Below are positions 7,054 to 13,400 of a stretch of 48,340 nucleotides of DNA, one piece after another. The stretch comes from a virus. The DNA lies in IMG/VR virus record IMGVR_UViG_3300050016_000130, positions 1 through 48,340 of that record; one strand, given 5' to 3'. Position numbers and translations under genes: made by a program. How positions within the stretch are numbered: the first letter of the stretch is position 1; every line of letters begins with the position of its first letter. The notes under the pieces were generated by a model that was not told where the DNA came from, made no database searches, and saw nothing but the letters and a program-made list of their open reading frames with translations.

Positions 7054-8070
7054 TTACGATGGGCGGGCGTTCTTTTTCGCCGCCCTGAACCCCATGAGCC
7101 TGCCGCCGGTCGCAATGACGGAATCGTAGGCTTCCCGCAAGGCCGCCTTCGCTTCCGCGCTCTTGACGACGGGCGGGCGCGGGAAGCCAGCGAAATGCTT
7201 GGCGTAGGCGTGAACGTGCTGAGCGTCGGAACGCATCGCCTCGATTCGCTCGGCCTCTTCTTTGTCGGCCCGCTCTGACGCTGCCTTGCGTTGCTCGGCC
7301 TCGATGCGTTCGCGCTCCACCCGTTCGCGTGCTTCCTGTTCGGCCTTGATCTTCGCTTGCCGCTCAAAATCTTCCCGCTCGATTCGTCGGCGTTCGGCTT
7401 CTATCTTGGCTTGCTCGGCACGTTGGGCCTGGGCGATCTTCTCTTGCTCCTGGGCAACGAGCTGGTGCTGACGGGCGATTTCGGCGCGTTCGGCAAGCAA
7501 CTCATCCTGCGCGGCCTTTTGCTCGGCAGCGATCCGATTGCGCTCGGCGTTCAGCTTCGCACGTTCGGCCATGAGCTGATCGGTAGCGATCCGCAAGCGT
7601 TCATCCTCGGCGTCCCGCTCGGCCTTACGCTTGGCTTCCTCTTCGGCCAGCTTCGCGCGGGCCTCGGCCTCTTGCTTGAGCCGATCGGCTTCGACGGCGG
7701 CCAGCCGCTTTTTCTCGGCAGCGTCGTCGATGATGGCCTTTTGCTCGCGGAGAGGCGATTCAATGGCCTCGATGACGGCGGTCCAGTGCTTCGCGAAGGC
7801 GTCGATTCGGCGGCCATAGTCGAGGGAATCGGCCTTGAGTTCCTTCCTTCGTTTCTCGATCGCGATCCGCACTTTGACGAGTTCGCCGATGGCAACGCGA
7901 TGGGCTTCGTAGCCTTCTCGCGTCTGAACGGCGGGGAGGTCGGCGTACTTGCCGCGGAGAGCAAGCGCGGCCTCTTCGTTGGACGGGATTTCGGCCAAGG
8001 CAAATTCTTTGTGCCCCTTGGCGAGCATTCGGAGCACGCCAGCGGCTTCGTCGGTCGCTTCTTTGGACAT
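7054..8070 (-). CDS. Long coiled-coil protein, DUF1351-like
   Basis: 338 residues from ATG 8070. Residues about 45-115 (T-R-E-G-Y-E-A-H-R, R-R-K-E-L-K-A-D-S-L) resemble DUF1351-type phage proteins that accompany recombination nucleases. Residues about 115-290 are a continuous Glu/Lys/Arg/Ala coiled coil. A C-terminal 40 residues end M-G-F-R-A-A-K-K-N. It lies upstream of the exonuclease and annealase in the same direction. Its Shine-Dalgarno AGGGGA can pair with CCCCT about 14 bases upstream, so translation may be controlled, possibly by the CsrA encoded just before it. Confidence 0.75.
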   Translation of the reverse strand: MSKEATDEAAGVLRMLAKGHKEFALAEIPSNEEAALALRGKYADLPAVQTREGYEAHRVAIGELVKVRIAIEKRRKELKADSLDYGRRIDAFAKHWTAVIEAIESPLREQKAIIDDAAEKKRLAAVEADRLKQEAEARAKLAEEEAKRKAERDAEDERLRIATDQLMAERAKLNAERNRIAAEQKAAQDELLAERAEIARQHQLVAQEQEKIAQAQRAEQAKIEAERRRIEREDFERQAKIKAEQEARERVERERIEAEQRKAASERADKEEAERIEAMRSDAQHVHAYAKHFAGFPRPPVVKSAEAKAALREAYDSVIATGGRLMGFRAAKKNARPS

Positions 8071-8141
8071 GGACTCCCCTAGTAAAAAGAGGGGCTCCGT
8101 CCCCCTGGGCCTGGCGGCTTCCGATCCGCTCCCGAATTGGT

Positions 8142-8372
8142 TTAAGATTCCCCGCCTACGACGAATTGGCCGTACAGCGTATCGACGGTTTCCGGCACCT
8201 GCCAGCAAATCAAGTCATTCACTTCCTTGCGGTGCACCGTGACATGCGGCGGGGCCGTGATGCCGATACCGGCCTTCCCGCGTGAAACGTCTGTCACCTG
8301 CACCGTGGCGATGATCTCGTTGCCGATGCGGATGATGATTTCCTGGCCTGCTCGCCGTCGTAAAACTAGCAT
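8142..8372 (-). CDS. csrA: CsrA-family RNA-binding translational regulator
   Basis: 76 residues from ATG 8372, with GGAGGG upstream. The start M-L-V-L-R-R-R-A-G-Q-E-I-I-I, the central I-G-I-T-A-P and V-H-R-K-E-V match CsrA/RsmA along its whole core; the C-terminal tail is a little longer than usual. CsrA dimers bind GGA motifs in mRNA leaders and block or stabilise messages. The gene's own leader has ACGGAGGG at the Shine-Dalgarno, TTGGAGG further up and an intrinsic terminator. Self-control and re-setting of host carbon-storage/motility regulation are both plausible. Confidence 0.92.
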   Translation of the reverse strand: MLVLRRRAGQEIIIRIGNEIIATVQVTDVSRGKAGIGITAPPHVTVHRKEVNDLICWQVPETVDTLYGQFVVGGES

Positions 8373-8394
8373 GGTCGTTCCCTCCGTGAATGGT

Positions 8395-8444
8395 AAAAAA
8401 AGCCGGTTCGCGCCACGTCGCCCAGTCATGGACGCTGAACCGGC
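8395..8444 (-). terminator. Intrinsic terminator in the csrA leader
   Basis: On the minus strand GCCGGTTC and GAACCGGC (8-bp stem, long loop) are followed directly by seven T. It stands between the small gene at 8590-8784 and csrA, about 20 bases before the csrA start, so it could act as an attenuator. Confidence 0.7.
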
Positions 8445-8531
8445 CCCACTTTCGTGGATCAAAAAGCGGACACGGAAAGAACCTCCAACCGTGCCGCTCG
8501 ACCGGCAACGCGCCGGCCACTGGTTCAAAGT

Positions 8532-8580
8532 GCCCGCTCCCCTCTTTCGGCGTCCGTTGATAGCGGACAGGGGAGCGGGC
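8532..8580 (-). other. Strong stem-loop after the first early gene
   Basis: A 12-bp arm GCCCGCTCCCCT (8532-8543) pairs perfectly with AGGGGAGCGGGC (8569-8580), with an inner GTCCG/CGGAC stem. There is no T-run, so it is not a standard terminator. It may stabilise the short upstream message or present its GGA motif to CsrA. Confidence 0.6.
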
Positions 8581-8589
8581 GAGGATCAA

Positions 8590-8784
8590 TCAATCTTGCG
8601 ACAACTCGACGACGTACTGGCCGTTTGGCAGGCGGATAACGTCGGCGTTCCAATCGTCAGGCAGGTCGTGGTTGTTCAGGTCGTTCGCGTGAAGCTCGGC
8701 TTCGTCGAGCGTCGCGTAACGGCCCGATTCGATGGCGATGATGTCTGTCGCTGTCAATCCGTCGATTTGCTTGGTCATTTTCAT
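8590..8784 (-). CDS. Small hypothetical protein, first gene after early promoter
   Basis: 64 residues from ATG 8784, or 62 from ATG 8778, which has better spacing to AAGGGG. Acidic; pattern I-D-G-L-T-A-T-D-I-I-A-I-E-S-G then D-E-A-E-L-H-A-N-D-L-N. Followed by a strong stem-loop and a terminator, so it could be made in excess over genes beyond. Function unknown. Confidence 0.75.
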   Translation of the reverse strand: MKMTKQIDGLTATDIIAIESGRYATLDEAELHANDLNNHDLPDDWNADVIRLPNGQYVVELSQD

Positions 8785-8833
8785 TCCCCTTGAGTTATCA
8801 GCTCAACTCCCACCGTTTCGCCGGTCGGATGCG

Positions 8834-8855
8834 GTCAGGTTTTCGTTCACCTGAC
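8834..8855. promoter_or_regulatory. Operator-like palindrome at the early promoter
   Basis: GTCAGGT (8834-8840) and ACCTGAC (8849-8855) form a perfect 7-bp inverted repeat with an 8-base spacer. It starts at the predicted transcription start of the promoter at 8862-8890, the usual place for a repressor site. The adjacent HTH protein is the obvious candidate. Confidence 0.55.
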
Positions 8856-8861
8856 ATAACC

Positions 8862-8890
8862 AATATACCGGCTATATGCGTGAGCGTCAA
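8862..8890 (-). promoter_or_regulatory. Sigma70-type promoter for the csrA/recombination operon
   Basis: Minus-strand -35 TTGACG (8890-8885), 17-base spacer, -10 TATATT (8867-8862). Predicted start near 8855. It fires leftwards into the small gene at 8590-8784 and then csrA and the recombination genes. Confidence 0.75.
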
Positions 8891-8934
8891 TAGCAGACGG
8901 GAATAATTTGGCGGAATTGGCAAAATAAATCAGT

Positions 8935-9165
8935 CTATGACTTTTTACCTACCCTGCTTTGCTTGGGCGCTCGCTTGCGTTTGCGGGCCTCGGCAGACAC
9001 GCGGGACACCACCCACACACCGCTTACGTCCGTGCCGCTGACGAGGCCGCGCGCGCTCAAGCCGCGTTTGGCCAGCGCGTCGGATCGGCGCAGGTCGAGC
9101 CGTATCTGTGATTCGGTTAGGCCGGTGATTTTGGACGCTTCGGAAACGGAAATGAAGTCAAACAT
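8935..9165 (-). CDS. Small HTH regulator, probably leaderless
   Basis: 76 residues from ATG 9165. Residues 1-35 form a helix-turn-helix (S-V-S-E-A-S-K-I-T-G-L-T-E-S-Q-I-R-L-D-L), then strands with G-V-W-V-V-S, then a Lys/Arg-rich tail. A consensus promoter places the transcription start at or one base before the A of ATG, so no Shine-Dalgarno would exist; lambda cI from PRM is a known example of such a message. The frame stays open upstream to ATG 9282 or 9291, so a longer form from the promoter at 9390-9418 is possible. Likely controls the operator at 8834-8855. Confidence 0.75.
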   Translation of the reverse strand: MFDFISVSEASKITGLTESQIRLDLRRSDALAKRGLSARGLVSGTDVSGVWVVSRVSAEARKRKRAPKQSRVGKKS

Positions 9166-9172
9166 GCGACTT

Positions 9173-9201
9173 ATAATAGCCGCTTGCGGGAATAGCGTCA
9201 A
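9173..9201 (-). promoter_or_regulatory. Sigma70-type promoter giving a leaderless mRNA
   Basis: TTGACG (9201-9196), 17-base spacer, TATTAT (9178-9173). The start site falls at 9166 or 9165, against the ATG at 9165-9163. Confidence 0.75.
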
Positions 9202-9213
9202 GGAAAATCCGCC

Positions 9214-9266
9214 GATAGGTGAATCATCGTAGGAACAAAAGCCTTTGTCAGTGCCAGATAGGTGAA
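9214..9266. repeat. Direct repeat GATAGGTGAA upstream of the regulator promoter
   Basis: GATAGGTGAA occurs at 9214-9223 and 9257-9266, 43 bases (about four turns) apart, just upstream of the -35 element at 9196-9201. Possibly an activator or autoregulator site. Confidence 0.4.
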
Positions 9267-9322
9267 AAACTTCGTCTTGCATTTCCCCCACTCGCAGGTC
9301 ACAATAGGCGTCTGAAATGAAA

Positions 9323-9356
9323 TTGGGCAGCGCTCCGGTAAAGAAACGCTGCCCAA
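9323..9356 (-). promoter_or_regulatory. Promoter-proximal stem-loop, copy 1
   Basis: TTGGGCAGCG (9323-9332) pairs perfectly with CGCTGCCCAA (9347-9356) around a 14-base loop containing CTCCGGTAAAGAAA. In the minus transcript it is preceded by CCGTTG repeats and followed by AATTTCATTTC. A near copy at 37583-37614 lies at the same distance from another promoter and differs by a paired base swap in the stem. Confidence 0.75.
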
Positions 9357-9389
9357 CGTATACCTCAACGGACTCAACTCAACGGAAGC

Positions 9390-9418
9390 ATATTATCACT
9401 TCTCGTTGCCCCCATCAA
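9390..9418 (-). promoter_or_regulatory. Sigma70-type promoter upstream of stem-loop copy 1
   Basis: TTGATG (9418-9413), 17-base spacer, TAATAT (9395-9390). Predicted start near 9383, so the stem-loop begins about 27 bases into the transcript. Confidence 0.6.
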
Positions 9419-9734
9419 GCCGAAACGCCACAAATGCGAAATCTTCATTCGGGCAAGACGCCTGCGGGCAAGCTCGATCACGGGCGGCGGTCCCTACGTG
9501 CAGAATCGTGGACCATTACAAATACGTACGCGCGTAGTCGCGCCGGTGCAACGGATCAGGCTAAAGACAATCCGTTCATCGTCAGGACGTGGCGGAGGAA
9601 CCGTGGCAACGTCCCTAAAAAACCAGACCACGGCAGGCGTTACCGACTCACCCGCGAGGATGACTGGCGACAAACTGACTCCCGCTTCGGCGGGGTCATT
9701 GCGCCCCGATCTACGCCGCTCAGATGATGCGAAC
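9419..9734. other. Non-coding stretch between promoter region and terminator
   Basis: About 315 bases with no convincing gene on either strand. Open frames here have no Shine-Dalgarno and read as Arg/Ser/Thr-rich shadow protein. I see no strong repeat or hairpin beyond the terminator at its right edge. Confidence 0.6.
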
Positions 9735-9771
9735 GAAAAAACCCGGCTGCCGCTCTGACGGCAAACCGGGT
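9735..9771 (-). terminator. Strong intrinsic terminator ending the late operon
   Basis: Minus strand ACCCGG...CCGGGT with an inner TGCCG/CGGCA stem, followed by TTTTTT. It lies just after the last late gene (stop at 9858) and insulates the early control region. Confidence 0.85.
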
Positions 9772-9857
9772 CCATGACGGCCCTGCTTCAAACACGGCTT
9801 CACGCCGTAGATATGGGATCACCTCCTTCCTTGGGCTGGAAAGTCGGCGTCAGTCGA

Positions 9858-10055
9858 TCATGGTGTACCCGCTTTTTTGCGGGCAAGTTTCTGAACGTGC
9901 AAGTCGGCGAACTTTCGCAAGAATGCCACTCGCTCCCAAAAGGTCTTGTTGACAAGCACGTCTCTGATCGCGCGCGGCCCTTTGGTTTTCTTCGCCGTGT
10001 GAATGCGTTGGCGGCCGGATCCCTGACGCTCACACGGTACGAAATACTTGCTCAT
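9858..10055 (-). CDS. Small basic protein, last late gene
   Basis: 65 residues from ATG 10055, with GAGG seven bases upstream. Very basic (K-K-T-K-G-P-R, R-K-K-A-G-T-P) with a short hydrophobic helix (V-A-F-L-R-K-F-A-D-L). No domain recognised; nucleic-acid or membrane-surface binding possible. Confidence 0.65.
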   Translation of the reverse strand: MSKYFVPCERQGSGRQRIHTAKKTKGPRAIRDVLVNKTFWERVAFLRKFADLHVQKLARKKAGTP

Positions 10056-10063
10056 TGCTCGCC

Positions 10064-10429
10064 TCACGATGAACGGGGCTTTTTCTTCGGGCGGAAGTTC
10101 TCGCATTCGGTGGTGGGACAGTTCGCCTTGCAAGTCGTCGGCAGCGCGCGATGGATTTCCACGACTGCGGCGGCCGTGGTCTCCGTCGCGGTTTTCATGC
10201 CCACGACTGCGGCGGCCGTGGTCTCCGTCGCGGTTTTCATGCCCACGACTGCGGCGGCCGTGGTCTCCGTCGCGGTCGCTGTTGTCTCAAGATATTTTTG
10301 ATGCGAGGCGACAATCGGCAGCACGGCGTTGACGGCAAGCCATGAACCGGCACGCCAGAGGCCGAGGCCGACGGCGAAAAGAATTGCGACGGGTACGCCT
10401 ACCCGAACAGCGATGTCGATCCAGTCCAT
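10064..10429 (-). CDS. Membrane protein with 14-residue repeats (holin/spanin candidate)
   Basis: 121 residues from ATG 10429. One transmembrane helix (about residues 10-35) is followed by near-identical 14-residue units of the form M-K-T-A-T-E-T-T-A-A-A-V-V-G. A Cys-containing tail ends in K-K-K-P-R-S-S. The layout (one N-terminal membrane anchor, helical repeat, basic end) suits a lysis accessory or spanin-like role at the inner membrane. This is inferred from layout and from the lysis-region neighbours only. Confidence 0.65.
   Translation of the reverse strand: MDWIDIAVRVGVPVAILFAVGLGLWRAGSWLAVNAVLPIVASHQKYLETTATATETTAAAVVGMKTATETTAAAVVGMKTATETTAAAVVEIHRALPTTCKANCPTTECENFRPKKKPRSS
10159..10275. 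repeat. 42-bp tandem repeat, about 2.8 copies
   Basis: Units at 10159-10200 and 10201-10242 are identical; a 33-base partial third follows. They encode the 14-residue repeats of the membrane protein and keep frame, so the copy number can change without disrupting the gene. Confidence 0.9.
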
Positions 10430-10445
10430 TGGGCGATCCTTTCGG

Positions 10446-10640
10446 TTATCGGTCTGGCATTCGTAGCCGGGCTTCTGCGAGGTCGATTTCGGCAAGAAAA
10501 ACCGATTTCTCGGCTTCATCCAGCTCGAGCTCGCTCGCGGCGCCTTTCACGTGCAGCTCGTCGATTCGTCCGCGTTGCTTCTCCGCGAGGTGCAGCAATT
10601 CTTCGCGGCAAGTCACGATGTCCGCGATCAAGGCAATCAT
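10446..10640 (-). CDS. Small coiled-coil protein
   Basis: 64 residues from ATG 10640, in ATGA overlap with the gene above. Almost entirely helical with heptads (A-D-I-V-T-C-R-E-E-L-L-H-L-A-E-K-Q-R). It could partner the adjacent membrane proteins. Family unknown. Confidence 0.7.
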   Translation of the reverse strand: MIALIADIVTCREELLHLAEKQRGRIDELHVKGAASELELDEAEKSVFLAEIDLAEARLRMPDR

Positions 10641-11131
10641 GGGCCTTTCGTCACTGGTACCTGCTTCCACGTTTGGCCTCCATCGGTTGAAACCCATGTT
10701 ACCGTCTCATTCAGCGCCGGGATGGTCGGAATGACGGGGGCAACCGGCGCGACGGGCTGCACGATTGCGGGCGGGGTTGTACCGATCGGTATGACGCCGG
10801 TGCCGACTCCGACGCCTCCGACGCCCGTAGCAATGCCCAGGGCGGCAAGGGCGGGGAGAAACCAGCTTGGGATGGATGACGCTGCGGGCGCGGTTGCTGG
10901 TGGGCTTGCCGGGCTGACCGCTGGCGGTGTCGCGGTCGGCGCTGGCAACGCTGCCGGTGGTGTGACGGTAATATTGGTGATGACTGGCTGAGCGGTCCCC
11001 GGAAACGGCGTCAAGCCGATCTTCGACGGGTCCAGGCCGTAGCCTGCCGCTGCCGCCGCGTTCTGAATTTGCGCATTTTGGCCCATTTGCCACGCTATCA
11101 ATTCGCCCATCCAGCGTTGGAAATTAGCCAT
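10637..11131 (-). CDS. Membrane protein with Pro/Ala/Thr-rich linker
   Basis: 164 residues from ATG 11131. The N-terminal 40 residues are Gln/Ala-rich helix. A Pro/Ala/Thr linker (about 55-90) precedes one Gly/Ala/Val-rich transmembrane segment (about 92-115). The C-terminus, T-V-T-W-V-S-T-D-G-G-Q-T-W-K, resembles a single BNR-type Asp-box strand. Probably membrane-attached; role unknown. Confidence 0.65.
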   Translation of the reverse strand: MANFQRWMGELIAWQMGQNAQIQNAAAAAGYGLDPSKIGLTPFPGTAQPVITNITVTPPAALPAPTATPPAVSPASPPATAPAASSIPSWFLPALAALGIATGVGGVGVGTGVIPIGTTPPAIVQPVAPVAPVIPTIPALNETVTWVSTDGGQTWKQVPVTKGP

Positions 11132-11132
11132 T

Positions 11133-11378
11133 TCACTTTCCTGCGGGGGCGTTTGTTTTGCTGCGAAACCACGTAGCGACGGCGGCCTCAACCGCCGTTT
11201 TCAAATCAGGGTTGGCCAGGATCATGGCGCATAGCTGCCGGTCGTGCGGATCGGCTGACGCAATCGCGGCCATGACGATCTGCGTCTCCCGTTGCTGCGC
11301 TTGCATGGCGGACATGGCCGCGTTGGTGGCGTCTTGCGCGGCCTTCAGGATCGCGTCGAAATCCGGGGTATCTGCCAT
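11133..11378 (-). CDS. Small helical protein
   Basis: 81 residues, Ala/Met/Gln-rich helices (A-Q-D-A-T-N-A-A-M-S-A-M-Q-A-Q-Q). No membrane segment and no known domain. A terminator-like hairpin lies between it and the gene upstream, so expression may be lower or separately tuned. Confidence 0.7.
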   Translation of the reverse strand: MADTPDFDAILKAAQDATNAAMSAMQAQQRETQIVMAAIASADPHDRQLCAMILANPDLKTAVEAAVATWFRSKTNAPAGK

Positions 11379-11395
11379 TGTCGGCCCTTCGCGAG

Positions 11396-11430
11396 AAAAA
11401 CTGACCGGGGCGCGGGCATTCGCCCCGGTC
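11396..11430 (-). terminator. Intrinsic terminator between two late genes
   Basis: GACCGGGGCG/CGCCCCGGTC, a perfect 10-bp stem with an 8-base loop, followed on the minus strand by AGTTTTTC. It lies between the stop at 11451 and the start at 11378. Confidence 0.7.
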
Positions 11431-11450
11431 TTGAGATCACGGTCTTGAGA

Positions 11451-11825
11451 TTACGCCGGCTTCGTCGCCGTCGGTTGCGGCGCGGAAACGTACCCTGGAG
11501 CGATGTACGGCTGATTGACGGGCACGTGGCTGGCGGTGTTGTAATCCATCGCGGCCTCGGGGTCGCTCGCCGACGCGATCAGCCGATAGGCCGCCGCGTT
11601 GTACGAGGTGTGCGCGATCGCGCTCGAATCGGCCTGCCGCCCTTGGCGCAGCATTTGATCCTGCATATGGGACTGCATGATCGAGCCGAGATTGGCCAAA
11701 AGTTGGCCGTTAATTGTCGGGTCCATGACTGAAGCTCCTGTGGTTGTCGCCGCTGGCGTCGTGCTAACGGCTGGGGTAGTGGTGGCTGCTGGCGTCGTGC
11801 CGGCGGCCGTTGGTTCGGTTGCCAT
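11451..11825 (-). CDS. Ala/Thr-rich hypothetical protein
   Basis: 124 residues. The first 35 are a low-complexity Thr/Pro/Ala stretch, the middle is helical with Gln and Met, and the end is Pro-rich. Lies just downstream of the peptidase gene. Function unknown; may be virion-associated or exported by an unclear route. Confidence 0.65.
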   Translation of the reverse strand: MATEPTAAGTTPAATTTPAVSTTPAATTTGASVMDPTINGQLLANLGSIMQSHMQDQMLRQGRQADSSAIAHTSYNAAAYRLIASASDPEAAMDYNTASHVPVNQPYIAPGYVSAPQPTATKPA

Positions 11826-11841
11826 TGGAGAATCCTTTTCG

Positions 11842-13047
11842 TTACGGCGCGGGCGTTGTCGCCTTGGGGCTTACTCCTTTAGGGAGTACGATCACTTGAA
11901 ATCCCGGCATCGCGCGAATCTGTGCTTCGAGCGTCGTCACGCGAGCCGTCAGCGCCGACGTGTCGGGCGACGGGCCTGCCGGTCCCTGCGGCCCTGCGGG
12001 TCCGGGCTTGCCGTCCGCTCCGTCTTTGCCCGCGGGTCCGGCCTTCATGCCTTTCAATGCCGTCTCGATGTTGTCGAGCCGCTTCAAGAAGCCGGGATCA
12101 ATCGGCGGCGGAATCGGCACGGAAACAGGCGACGGCGGCTGCGGAGCCGGAACGGGCTGAACGGTCGGCAGCGGTCGCACGATCACGCCTGGAGGCGGGG
12201 GAAGATCGACGGGCACGGCCGGCATGGGCTTGACCGCTGGCGGGGGCATGTCAGGATTGGGGCTTGGCGCGTCTGGATTGGCCGGGCCTGGCGACGGGCA
12301 ATCCGGCCCTGGACACGGACGGCGGCCTCGTAGCGGGAAGATCCCAAACGGTCCGCGCGTGTCGCCGTCAGCAACGGCCCATGGCGACGGAGCGAGCTGG
12401 TATTTCTTCGTGCTCCAATCCAGAATCCACCAAGCGGAATCGGCCTCGGTGTATGCGGTGTAGCAACCGACGAATTGGCCGCCGCGGTACAAAAAATGAG
12501 CGCCGTTGATCGTTACCCATTTCGGCGCTGTGCGTTTGTTGACAGCAGGCCTTGCCGCGCCGCCCTGCCACCATTGATTGAACTTTGCGCGGGTCCAAAT
12601 CATCACGCCGGGAAATGTCGGCGGGTTGTTGTCGATCAAAACTACGCGGTCATCGTCGATGCCGACAAGGGCGATTGCGTGGCCTTGGCCTTGCACGTAT
12701 GCCCCGGTGCCGTTGCGGATCGCGTCGTAAAGAATCTGCGGGCCTCCGCTCGATTGGCTCACCACGTCAACGCCGTCGCGTTTGCAGAATTTGACGACGT
12801 TGGACACGTCGGCCCCCGCCCATCCTTCCTTCACGGCACGCTTGAACGTGCCGCGAAACTGCTCATGGCCTGCGCCAAGAAATACCGTCTCGGCAGCGCA
12901 CCAAACGCAGTTGCCGTTGACGTTCTTGCCAGCGCGGTATTCGACCGGGATAAAAACATCCCACGCACGGAGCTGGGCGTCACGCTGAGCGAATGCGGGC
13001 GCGGCGAAAGCGAGGGCAACGAGCAGGGCGAACAAAAAGCGTTTCAT
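11842..13047 (-). CDS. Secreted papain-like cysteine peptidase with collagen-like tail
   Basis: 401 residues. Signal peptide (1-20, ending A-F-A). A papain-fold/C39-like domain (about 25-200) has the candidate catalytic Cys in N-G-N-C-V-W-C-A-A-E, His in G-H-A-I-A-L-V-G and Asn/Asp in L-I-D-N-N. A Pro-rich linker (about 240-320) follows, then a short coiled coil, five or six G-X-Y collagen triplets (G-P-A-G-K-D-G-A-D-G), and a final coiled coil. Collagen flanked by coiled coils suggests a trimer. It lies in the lysis region, so cell-envelope cleavage is possible. Which bond it cuts, and whether it is in the virion, cannot be told. Confidence 0.8.
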   Translation of the reverse strand: MKRFLFALLVALAFAAPAFAQRDAQLRAWDVFIPVEYRAGKNVNGNCVWCAAETVFLGAGHEQFRGTFKRAVKEGWAGADVSNVVKFCKRDGVDVVSQSSGGPQILYDAIRNGTGAYVQGQGHAIALVGIDDDRVVLIDNNPPTFPGVMIWTRAKFNQWWQGGAARPAVNKRTAPKWVTINGAHFLYRGGQFVGCYTAYTEADSAWWILDWSTKKYQLAPSPWAVADGDTRGPFGIFPLRGRRPCPGPDCPSPGPANPDAPSPNPDMPPPAVKPMPAVPVDLPPPPGVIVRPLPTVQPVPAPQPPSPVSVPIPPPIDPGFLKRLDNIETALKGMKAGPAGKDGADGKPGPAGPQGPAGPSPDTSALTARVTTLEAQIRAMPGFQVIVLPKGVSPKATTPAP

Positions 13048-13071
13048 TGTGGGCCTTCCGTGGTCAGAGGG

Positions 13072-13098
13072 GCCGGCCGTCGATCCATGACGGCCGGC
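13072..13098 (-). other. Intergenic stem-loop after a stop codon, copy 1
   Basis: GCCGGCCGTC pairs with GACGGCCGGC (10 bp, 7-base loop). On the minus strand it follows the stop at 13106 as TGACCCAATCGCCGGCCGTC. A sister element follows the stop at 13401. No T-run, so more likely mRNA stabilisation than termination. Confidence 0.55.
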
Positions 13099-13105
13099 GA
13101 TTGGG

Positions 13106-13333
13106 TCAATCCTCTTTGAGTATTTCTTGGAGCCTGTCGAGTTTATTTTTCAGGGCACGCGATTTCGCTTCCGCTTCGTACTTGTAGCCGATCTCAATTC
13201 CTAGGCGCTCCCTGAAATCTGCTTGCGTTTTCTCGGCCTCGTTGTCGCGTGCCGTCCAGCCCCACATGAAGCCGCACAACAGGCCGACGGCGAACGCCAG
13301 GCCGACGGCGAAAATACACGAGCCAAAATCCAT
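13106..13333 (-). CDS. Inner-membrane spanin-like protein (one TM plus coiled coil)
   Basis: 75 residues from ATG 13333, with GGAG six bases upstream. One N-terminal transmembrane helix (I-F-A-V-G-L-A-F-A-V-G-L-L-C-G-F), then a charged coiled coil to the end (A-E-A-K-S-R-A-L-K-N-K-L-D-R-L-Q-E-I-L). That is the architecture of Rz-type i-spanins. It sits between a CAP-like exported protein and the exported peptidase. I do not see a clear o-spanin lipoprotein. Confidence 0.7.
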   Translation of the reverse strand: MDFGSCIFAVGLAFAVGLLCGFMWGWTARDNEAEKTQADFRERLGIEIGYKYEAEAKSRALKNKLDRLQEILKED

Positions 13334-13364
13334 GTCGTCTCCGTTCGGTAAATGGGCGAACGGT

Positions 13365-13393
13365 GCCGGCCGCCACGAATTGCGACGGCCGGC
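13365..13393 (-). other. Intergenic stem-loop after a stop codon, copy 2
   Basis: GCCGGCCG/CGGCCGGC, 8-bp stem, following the stop at 13401 as TGACAAAATCGCCGGCCGTC. It shares 17 of 20 bases at this edge with the copy at 13072-13098. Confidence 0.55.
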
Positions 13394-13400
13394 GATTTTG

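Noticed and set aside
1189-9165. Temperate lifestyle based on excisionase-like HTH proteins
   Set aside because: No integrase, attachment site or CI-like repressor is visible, so these are treated as regulators.
9317-9727. Plus-strand 136-codon frame in the control region
   Set aside because: Crosses the stem-loop, a promoter and much low-complexity Arg/Thr sequence; no ribosome site.
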